Source: Halomonas sp. UBA3074
Lineage (GTDB): Bacteria; Pseudomonadota; Gammaproteobacteria; Pseudomonadales; Halomonadaceae
Length of the DNA: 55,807 bases
Direction: 5' to 3'
Assembly (NCBI RefSeq): GCF_002366715.1
Contig: NZ_DFBS01000027.1
Span: 1-55,807 of the forward strand
Numbering within the stretch: position 1 is the first letter of the stretch; each line of letters starts with the position of its first letter. The notes under the pieces were generated by a model. The model had not been told where the DNA came from. It saw only the letters and a program-made list of their open reading frames with translations, and searched no databases. This document shows, piece by piece, positions 50,111-55,807 of the stretch. The position numbers and the translations under genes were made by a program.

Positions 50111-50611
50111 ATGACTATCAAGCGTACTCTCATGGGTCTGGCTGCCACATCAATGCTGCTGTTGGCTGCTGGTTGTGCTGCCCCGCAAGGGTCTGGCATG
50201 TTGCAGAACTCAGCCGTCAGCGCGATCACTGATGTGCTAGGAAGTCGCAACAACAATAGCGTCAGCGCAGCAGGAGCAGACTCGGCCAGTCACATGCAGG
50301 GCGTTCAGGGTTTGGTTAATGGCGGAAAAGCAGGTATGAGCGGTGCCGCCTACGGTGCTGTTGGCGCTGGCGCGCTAGGTCTGGCTGACAAGGGGATGCG
50401 AAGCGCTTTCACCGCATTGCAGGGCGAATCCGAAGTCGGGTTCGAGGACGTTGCCAACATGAAACAGAACATCGTCAAGAGCGATACTTATGTCGATGGT
50501 GAAGGCCGTACTTGCATTGATTACCACATCACTGTCACTGGTGGCCCCGAGGACAATGATCAGAATGTCACGACTTGCCAGAATGCCGGTGGCGACTGGG
50601 AACGAATCTGA
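50111..50611 (+). CDS. Small glycine/alanine-rich lipoprotein
   Basis: A 166-residue lipoprotein (signal MLLLAAGCAAP). The mature part is rich in G, A and S (GLVNGGKAGMSGAAYGAVGAGALGLADKGM) and ends with a Cys-containing segment (GRTCIDYHITVTGGPEDNDQNVTTCQNAGGDW). AGGGGATCAAAATG gives a good ribosome-binding site. Unknown role, possibly envelope or exclusion. Confidence 0.7.
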   Translation: MTIKRTLMGLAATSMLLLAAGCAAPQGSGMLQNSAVSAITDVLGSRNNNSVSAAGADSASHMQGVQGLVNGGKAGMSGAAYGAVGAGALGLADKGMRSAFTALQGESEVGFEDVANMKQNIVKSDTYVDGEGRTCIDYHITVTGGPEDNDQNVTTCQNAGGDWERI

Positions 50612-50618
50612 TTCGATC

Positions 50619-50643
50619 AGCGGCCACTCTATTAGTGGCCGCT
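50619..50643 (+). terminator. Perfect 10-bp hairpin between two genes
   Basis: AGCGGCCACT, loop CTATT, AGTGGCCGCT, then CAGCTTTT. It lies between the lipoprotein stop and the next ribosome-binding site, so partial termination or mRNA stabilising is likely. Confidence 0.6.
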
Positions 50644-50661
50644 CAGCTTTTGGAGGGCAAA

Positions 50662-50883
50662 ATGGCTGACGATAATCTCAATACATCGCGGTTCGATAAG
50701 TCTGCTTTGGACATGACGAGACTGGAAGCCTTTACGATGACCGCCATGCACGCCATTCTGCTTGGTGAGGGAGGGGGTAAATTAAGCCCCGAGGAAGTCG
50801 GCGAGAGCGCGGCAGCCTTTGCCGAAGCATCGCTCTCCGCGGCCTCTGAAACGCTCGATGACCACGACACGAAACCGAGTTAA
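50662..50883 (+). CDS. Hypothetical 73-residue protein
   Basis: MADDNLNTSRFDKSALDMTRLEAFTMTAMHAILLGEGGGKLSPEEVGESAAAFAEASLSAASETLDDHDTKPS. Helical and acidic, with GGAGGG 7 bp upstream of ATG; the longer frame from 50575 lacks this. Cotranscribed with the lipoprotein. Unknown family. Confidence 0.55.
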   Translation: MADDNLNTSRFDKSALDMTRLEAFTMTAMHAILLGEGGGKLSPEEVGESAAAFAEASLSAASETLDDHDTKPS

Positions 50884-50911
50884 CCCCATGCAAGACTGCA
50901 AGTACGCGATC

Positions 50912-50939
50912 GGGCAGCAACCTTAACGGTTTGCTGCTC
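50912..50939. terminator. Hairpin downstream of 50.7-kb gene
   Basis: GGCAGCAACC and GGTTTGCTGC form a stem with one bulge; the T run is short, so termination is uncertain. Confidence 0.4.
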
Positions 50940-50963
50940 GATTTCGTTGGAGGCAGGTTTAAT

Positions 50964-50981
50964 TTTTTCGCATGCGAAACA
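50964..50981. promoter_or_regulatory. Palindrome copy 7
   Basis: TTTTTCGCATGCGAAACA, 16 of 18 to the consensus. It lies between a convergent gene end and an MCP fragment; no promoter is evident, so it may be a partition site. Confidence 0.6.
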
Positions 50982-51008
50982 GAGCAATGCCTACTAGGTC
51001 ATTGACTA

Positions 51009-51278
51009 TCAAGTTGATGCAATCACCTGAGCCGGAAATAGGTCACCGCGCAACTTGAAGCGCCCTACCATTGAGGCCAATCGTTCGGCGTGCTCGCTGA
51101 GCTGATCGGTCGACATGGTGGACAGCTCGGCTAGAGATGCGTTCTGCTTTGTCATGCGATCCAGCTCCGCCACGGCGATATTCACCTGGCCGATGCCGTC
51201 GCTCTGCTCGCCAGCGGCATGACTGATCTCGCTTAGCATGCCAGCGACGCGTTGTACGCCCGCCATCAATTCATTCAA
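51009..51278 (-). pseudogene. 3' fragment of a methyl-accepting chemotaxis protein
   Basis: VAGMLSEISHAAGEQSDGIGQVNIAVAELDRMTKQNASLAELSTMSTDQLSEHAERLASMVGRFKL is the C-terminal part of an MCP signalling hairpin. The rest of the gene is absent; the break at ~51280 borders an IS fragment. Not a functional receptor. Confidence 0.75.
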
Positions 51279-51292
51279 GTAATCTACTGTTC

Positions 51293-51610
51293 ATGAGTTC
51301 CTGGGGCCGATCATCAATTGCGACTCGATTTTATGTTCGGATGGGCATAGCTGGTATAACATCTTCTCTGCTAACCATGGTATTGCTCACGCTCGATAAT
51401 CAGCGCGTGATCGGCAAGGAATATCACATTCAGAACGTCAACAGCTATATGAGCCGCTTAAAGGGATGGATGGGGCGCTTTCATGGAGTGGGAACGGTGT
51501 ACTTACCCAACTATTTGGCATGGCGACGTTTGTTTGAAACCGCAGAGCCAACGGAGGAGATGTGGCTACGTATAGCGATTGGCTCAAACCAACAAAAGAT
51601 ACCAACATAG
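51293..51610 (+). mobile_element. IS1595-family (ISXO2-like) transposase fragment
   Basis: The 3' part reads EYHIQNVNSYMSRLKGWMGRFHGVGTVYLPNYLAWRRLFE, the conserved end of ISXO2-like transposases (HVQNVNSYHSRLKGW...F.GVAT.YL.NYLGW.R). The N-terminal two thirds and the upstream end are missing. It abuts the MCP fragment, a deletion or insertion junction. Confidence 0.7.
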
Positions 51611-51708
51611 CCATATAAATACAGAATTCAGAGATTCGGCAGGTCTGCTGCAAGCTAGGCAGAAGGAGGGGGTCTCAAACCGTCCCTGTCCAAGGGCGGG
51701 GAAAGGCG

Positions 51709-52173
51709 CTACAAGCGCTTATCCGGGGTGAACGAGACTTCCCTGGCACTGTCAGCCAATGCCTGGAAATAGGAGTGACTGGGGTTGATCAGGTAGTTCG
51801 TTTCTCGAGGCACCACGACACTTGGGACTACTAGCGCGAGGCTCGATTGGCTCTCAAGCCAGCTGTCGCCGATCTCCGCGGTCGAGGCGGGCGCCGGCTC
51901 CTCCATCCAGTCTTCCGGCAGACTATCGGCAGGCAGGCGCATCAGCGCATTTTCCGGGATAGTCACCTCCAACAGCGCATAGTGTGTCAGCAACCGATAG
52001 TCATCAAGATGAACCATCACCTCAAGCATAGCCAGTGATTCAGCACTGGCGAGGTACACACAGGCCTTCCCCTTGCTATTCCATCGACCGCCGTACAAGC
52101 GGGCTCCCTCCCCATCGAAGGCCGTCTGGAGCCACTTCCGCTTTACGAGGCGGTAACCACGAACCGTACTCAC
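51709..52173 (-). CDS. RES-domain toxin (NAD+-depleting type), intact
   Basis: A 154-residue toxin: GYRLVKRKWLQTAFDGEGARLYGGRWNSKGKACVYLASAESLAMLEVMVHLDD (conserved R, Y and E of the RES fold) and LVVPSVVVPRETNYLINPSHSYFQAL. The GTG start overlaps the antitoxin stop (GTGA). RES toxins degrade NAD+. Full length and uninterrupted, unlike the copy at 32 kb. Confidence 0.88.
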   Translation of the reverse strand: MSTVRGYRLVKRKWLQTAFDGEGARLYGGRWNSKGKACVYLASAESLAMLEVMVHLDDYRLLTHYALLEVTIPENALMRLPADSLPEDWMEEPAPASTAEIGDSWLESQSSLALVVPSVVVPRETNYLINPSHSYFQALADSAREVSFTPDKRL

Positions 52174-52622
52174 GCGAAAACGCCGTGCTCAAGCCGTCCG
52201 ATCAGATCCAGCACAGCTTCAGCGCCAGCAGTCGTCGCCACCATTTCCACCGGTCGCCGACCACCGAGACCGCGCACCGGATTGAGGAGCCAGCGCCTCG
52301 CCCGCTGTTGATCTCCTTCAAAGAGATCAACAGCGCTCTTGTAGACCTCGGCAAAGCGGTACAGCCGATCGCCTTCGTCTTGCTTGAAGCGCCCAGCCGT
52401 GGCTCTTCGCTGCAATGTCGCTGGCTTGATAACGACATAACGCGCCAGCTCCTTGCTTTCCAGGCCAGACGCCACAGCAAGTTCCGTGTAGACCTTGTAC
52501 GGGACGCCTTTTTCCAAAGCCTCATGCAGTTGTGCCCCACGCGCTGGAAGACCCAGGGCCTTCCAAAAGTCGTCTTTCTTGGGCTTAGGCTTCGGCCGAT
52601 ACTCTTCGATGGCAGCTTCCAT
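52170..52622 (-). CDS. Xre/MbcA-like antitoxin for the RES toxin
   Basis: A 150-residue antitoxin with a helix-turn-helix (SGLESKELARYVVIKPATLQRRATAGRFKQDEGDRLYRFAEV) and the C-terminal DUF2384-type box ARRWLLNPVRGLGGRRPVEMVATTAGAEAVLDLIGRLEHG. ATG 52622 has GGAGG 7 bp upstream and is preferred over the ATG at 52640 and longer extensions. It binds the toxin and represses the operon. Confidence 0.87.
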   Translation of the reverse strand: MEAAIEEYRPKPKPKKDDFWKALGLPARGAQLHEALEKGVPYKVYTELAVASGLESKELARYVVIKPATLQRRATAGRFKQDEGDRLYRFAEVYKSAVDLFEGDQQRARRWLLNPVRGLGGRRPVEMVATTAGAEAVLDLIGRLEHGVFA

Positions 52623-52834
52623 GGCCTCCCCTCCACTCATTTGATATAACAACAGTGTATCAGAAGATCGAAAGACTGCCACTGCGGTTGCAACTCCAGG
52701 CAGATCTAGGCGCGGGCACCTATAGCGCCTCTGCGCTACAGCTTGCCCAAGGGCTGCATCGCAACATTGCTTATCGCGTAAGCAAGGCCCCAACAGAGAG
52801 TGGTAAAGTAGACCGAAAGAACAGGAGAGGTTGC

Positions 52835-53362
52835 ATGCCCACGTCCACCGATCATAACCAAGTGTTTGAAAATAGCGTACTTCAAGCGGCTAAAGAGCTA
52901 TTGGAGACAAAGCTCGCGACCCTGCCTTGGCATCAGTTCGAACTTGAGTACCATTCGCCTACAGGCAGAGCGAGATTGCAGGTCCGTTGTCAGCAAGAAG
53001 CCGATTCTCCTGTCAGAACCTTGGTCCTCTCTGTCACCTTCTTGCACGACTCCGAAGAGCTTCAGCTTAGTAACATAATGATGCCGCTCGCCCTACGTTG
53101 GGAGCGGCTTGGCAAGCGCACTATTAAGGCCATCTTCGAGGTTGCTCATCCAGCCGGCTACGATCTCTTCCTCATAGATACGGTCCCGTCCTTCCATGAT
53201 CGACTTCTGAAGCGGAACGCTCGAGCTGTGACCGATGACATTGTGATGATCACACCGGAAACTGACCTCGTGAGTGACATTGGCAGTCCAAAGCCCAATT
53301 CTAGCGAAGTGCGCGGCTATTCAATCTTCGACGTTCTCGATGAACTAGATGCGGACGCCTAG
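52835..53362 (+). CDS. Hypothetical 175-residue protein
   Basis: MPTSTDHNQVFENSVLQAAKELLETKLATLPWHQFELEYHSPTGRARLQVRCQQE, ending SSEVRGYSIFDVLDELDADA. Soluble, beta-rich middle, acidic end. AGGAGAGG lies 4-11 bp upstream of this ATG; the longer frame from 52655 lacks a site. Unknown family. The stretch 53363-53523 is empty. Confidence 0.6.
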   Translation: MPTSTDHNQVFENSVLQAAKELLETKLATLPWHQFELEYHSPTGRARLQVRCQQEADSPVRTLVLSVTFLHDSEELQLSNIMMPLALRWERLGKRTIKAIFEVAHPAGYDLFLIDTVPSFHDRLLKRNARAVTDDIVMITPETDLVSDIGSPKPNSSEVRGYSIFDVLDELDADA

Positions 53363-53523
53363 CTTAAGATCGATTGATGGCGAGCCAAAACTGACAACTT
53401 AGCAGCTCACCACTATCGAGCAGGGCGGTTAGCTTCCGGCTGTAATTCACGCCGCCTAGTCCCTTTACCAGGGGAGAGCTATCGAGCACACTCGCTCAGC
53501 ACAACCTCTCTTGACGCAATTAC

Positions 53524-55017
53524 ATGAAAAACAGCGCAAAAATCCCTTACGGCATCCGCAATAACAGGTTGGTGCATATCAGCCAGCTCACAAGGGCCGA
53601 ACGCGGCGGCCGTTGCGGCTGTGTCTGTCCTGAATGCAGAACACCGCTTGAAGCGAGAATGGGGGATATTGTCCGTCACTATTTCGCACATGCCAGAGGG
53701 ACCCGACCATGCGCTGGGGGCACTGAAACCGGAATACACCTAGCCGCAAAGCAGTTGATCGCAGACCGAAAGGAAATACCCATTCCTCTGCTTCAGGCGG
53801 TACTTGAGGCGAAGGATAGCCTTGGCTACAAGCACACCGAATCTAAGGTCATTTTCCCCGGCCACGATCGGCAGCCGGTGGATGACACAAAACTTGAGTT
53901 CAGCTTGGGGGACATCCGCCCTGACCTTATCGTGAGCTTGGGTCAGATAGAAATCCTAGTCGAGGTGGCCGTAACCCATTTCATCGACGCGGAAAAGCAG
54001 CAGCGGCTTGAGTCCCGTGGCCAGCGCTGCATCGAAATCGACCTGGGGGACATACCACGGAACCTAACACCGGTCGAGCTCGAAGAGCATGTATTTAACT
54101 ATCAACGAGCCTACTGGATCGTAAATCCCAAGATCGAAGCGGAGCAGGAAAAGCTACGCCCAAGACTTCAGCAGCAGATCGAGAAGGCCAACAAACGAAT
54201 AGCACAGGCGAATATCGCAAGGGAACAAGAGGAGCAGCGACAACGTGAACAACATGCCCGGATGGAAGCTTATTTTAAAGCTCAGGAACAGAAACACGCT
54301 GAATTAAAACGCCAACGGGAGGAGGAGCAACGCCGGGCGAGAGAAAAAGCGACCGAGCAGGCCGAAATCCGACGACGCGAAGCCGAGGTTGCACGTCAAC
54401 TCGAAGCTAAAGCCGAGCGGCATCGGCAACAGAAAACCTGGGAGCAAGAGCGTCAGCAACTCGATCTTCATGAGATGCGCCATCTCGCCATGGAACTTTT
54501 CGCGTCCTGTCAGCGTATTCATGCCAGGTCTGGCAAGGTGGCTACATCAACACGGTTCTGCTTGCCGATGGCCCGGCACAACCTCGAACGAGATATTCAC
54601 AAAATGGACCTGGAAGCCATTCCTACCGCGGTTGAGACACGCACGGAATATGACTGGATGTTCGGGGTGCCGTCTCGTGAGTGGAAACTCGTGGCCTTGC
54701 TAGGCGTCGTCTATACCCGTGAGAGCATACAAAGCCGATACTGGATCTCAATCCAAGCCATCGAGCGCTATCTTGGGGAGTTCGGATACCAGCCTATTGT
54801 CGCTCTTCAGCGTGCCGAGCAGTTGCTGAATACTGCTCGTTACTACCATATTCTCGCAGAAGATCCTGCGTTAATGGCGTTGGAGCTACTTCCAAGGCCG
54901 CTGGATGCGATTGCAGAATTCGTTGGCGAATTGGACAATTTCAATATGATTCATCTGCTAGCTGCCAAGCTGGATGAACTTGCGTTCATACCCAAGCCTG
55001 CTAACAGCTGGCGCTAA
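53524..55017 (+). CDS. CoiA-like competence/nuclease protein with long coiled coil
   Basis: A 497-residue protein. The N-terminus has a zinc-ribbon-like CVCPECRTPLEARMGDIVRHYFAH and ETGIHLAAKQLIADR, as in CoiA. The nuclease core is DIRPDLIVSLGQIEILVEVAVTHFIDAEK (D...E-V-A pattern of PD-(D/E)xK folds). Residues ~210-320 are a charged, helical coiled coil (EQEEQRQREQHARMEAYFKAQEQKHAELKRQREEEQRRARE). A globular C-terminal domain follows. CoiA-like proteins take part in recombination of incoming DNA. Whether it cleaves DNA is not shown. Confidence 0.75.
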   Translation: MKNSAKIPYGIRNNRLVHISQLTRAERGGRCGCVCPECRTPLEARMGDIVRHYFAHARGTRPCAGGTETGIHLAAKQLIADRKEIPIPLLQAVLEAKDSLGYKHTESKVIFPGHDRQPVDDTKLEFSLGDIRPDLIVSLGQIEILVEVAVTHFIDAEKQQRLESRGQRCIEIDLGDIPRNLTPVELEEHVFNYQRAYWIVNPKIEAEQEKLRPRLQQQIEKANKRIAQANIAREQEEQRQREQHARMEAYFKAQEQKHAELKRQREEEQRRAREKATEQAEIRRREAEVARQLEAKAERHRQQKTWEQERQQLDLHEMRHLAMELFASCQRIHARSGKVATSTRFCLPMARHNLERDIHKMDLEAIPTAVETRTEYDWMFGVPSREWKLVALLGVVYTRESIQSRYWISIQAIERYLGEFGYQPIVALQRAEQLLNTARYYHILAEDPALMALELLPRPLDAIAEFVGELDNFNMIHLLAAKLDELAFIPKPANSWR

Positions 55018-55198
55018 TACCATCAGCACAAGCAAAGTGGCCGCTCAAGCTGAGAGTAACTGTGATTCGGCGATAGCCGCTGCGTCCTAGAAGACTTTGA
55101 GTAGGAGGTCGTCAGAATTAACCTTGCCCTCTTTCACATACTGGACCAGTCAATATTCTTCGTACACTTGTCTATCTCGTAGCAATCGATATTTATAC

Positions 55199-55807
55199 TT
55201 ATTTATAAAAAAACTGGTAACGCTTTACTGCAATATCCCAAGCGCGTTCAGCCTCAATACGACTATTTAATACAAGCGTTCTTATATTATCTATATTTTC
55301 TGGCAGGACACCGCGCGTTAATTCCACAGTCAAGTCTTCATCAAGATATACTATCCAAGAACTTTCCCCATACTTGCATATCAAATGAGGAATGGAATCA
55401 GCACTTGTACAGAATGCAGCAATCTTTGGAACTTCAAAATCATTTATTGGCGGGCATAGGCCATGAAATTGCTTAAGATATTTTTCTCTAAGATAGACCA
55501 CACCACTACTTTCCATCGCCGAGTAACCATGTTTAAAAAAATCAAACGGTACATACTCGTTTCCTTCTCTATATTTGACGGACATAAATCTTTCTGGCTG
55601 AATGCTTCCAAAGTACAACTTCCAAGTAGAAATATTTTTAGGCTTTTTACAGCTCAGCGCGGTTCTCTCGTCCTTAGAAAACGCTTTATAACTTGGATCT
55701 GTAGAATGCCCAAGACGGTTACGAAAGTTTTTTGATTCTCTTAGAATGTATTTACTGAATTTCTCAAAGTCAATGAGCCCACTCGGTAATCCCCCCGAAA
55801 AACCAGG
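55199..55807 (-). CDS. Partial low-GC hypothetical protein (runs off right edge)
   Basis: A frame open to the window end (202 codons visible, start missing): GLPSGLIDFEKFSKYILRESKNFRNRLGHSTDPSYKAFSKDERTALSC, then YFGSIQPERFMSVKYREGNEYVPFDFFKHGYSAMESSGVVYLRE and VELTRGVLPENIDNIRTLVLNS. Markedly AT-rich compared with neighbours, a sign of recent acquisition. The family is not recognised; a host-defence or phage-related protein is possible but not shown. 55018-55198 holds nothing I recognise. Confidence 0.6.
   Translation of the reverse strand, partial: PGFSGGLPSGLIDFEKFSKYILRESKNFRNRLGHSTDPSYKAFSKDERTALSCKKPKNISTWKLYFGSIQPERFMSVKYREGNEYVPFDFFKHGYSAMESSGVVYLREKYLKQFHGLCPPINDFEVPKIAAFCTSADSIPHLICKYGESSWIVYLDEDLTVELTRGVLPENIDNIRTLVLNSRIEAERAWDIAVKRYQFFYK

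Overview
The window looks like part of a large conjugative plasmid, or a plasmid-like integrative element, from a gammaproteobacterium. The protein flavour suggests Halomonas or a relative, but this is inference from sequence style and no search was run. There are no rRNA or tRNA genes. Most genes lie on the minus strand.

Layout. 1-2.9 kb holds a partial ParB-like gene, a small winged-helix gene and parB/parA. 3.1-4.0 kb is a broken rdgC. 4.1-8.2 kb holds small plasmid genes, a DsbC-like protein, a TrbI-like protein and ssb. 8.4-15.8 kb is cargo: a dead ISL3 transposase, a flavin disulfide reductase, a split DUF3231-type gene, a GH15 remnant, and an intact mercury operon merTPA with divergent merR. 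16-21.2 kb holds plasmid genes of unknown function. 21.4-27.1 kb is degraded accessory DNA with a sulfur/persulfide gene set, a methyltransferase and a dead MFS transporter. 27.15-31.07 kb is bounded by inverted repeats and carries a broken GGDEF-EAL gene and a broken resolvase. 31.5-32.6 kb is a decayed RES-Xre toxin-antitoxin pair. 32.7-45.7 kb is an F-type conjugation block (HD protein, M48 protease, TraC, TraV, TraB, TraK, TraE, TraL, pilin, transglycosylase, OmpA-like lipoprotein, thioredoxin-fold protein). 46-55.8 kb holds a DUF4942 DNA methyltransferase, a KorA/TrfB-like repressor, small genes, an intact RES-Xre pair and a CoiA-like nuclease.

Three things tie the window together. (1) Eight genes start directly behind the same 60-75 nt leader. 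It folds around a short hairpin, and in most copies its outer stem pairs with the Shine-Dalgarno sequence. The pairing strand changes when the Shine-Dalgarno changes, which looks like compensatory evolution. I could not match it to a known RNA class from memory. (2) An 18-bp palindrome, TGTTTCGCATGCGAAACA, occurs seven times. It lies upstream of parA and just upstream of four of the leader-controlled operons, which suggests a KorB/ParB-type dispersed operator system. (3) Nine cargo genes carry 14-15 premature stops, almost all explainable as single C:G to T:A transitions, while the conjugation genes are intact.

How the genes work together: ParA/ParB would partition the element, and ParB and the KorA-like protein may act as global repressors. 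SSB, the methyltransferase and the leader-controlled genes resemble establishment functions used on arrival in a new host. The F-type tra genes build the mating channel. The mer operon gives mercury resistance, and the sulfur genes may handle persulfides or thiosulfate.
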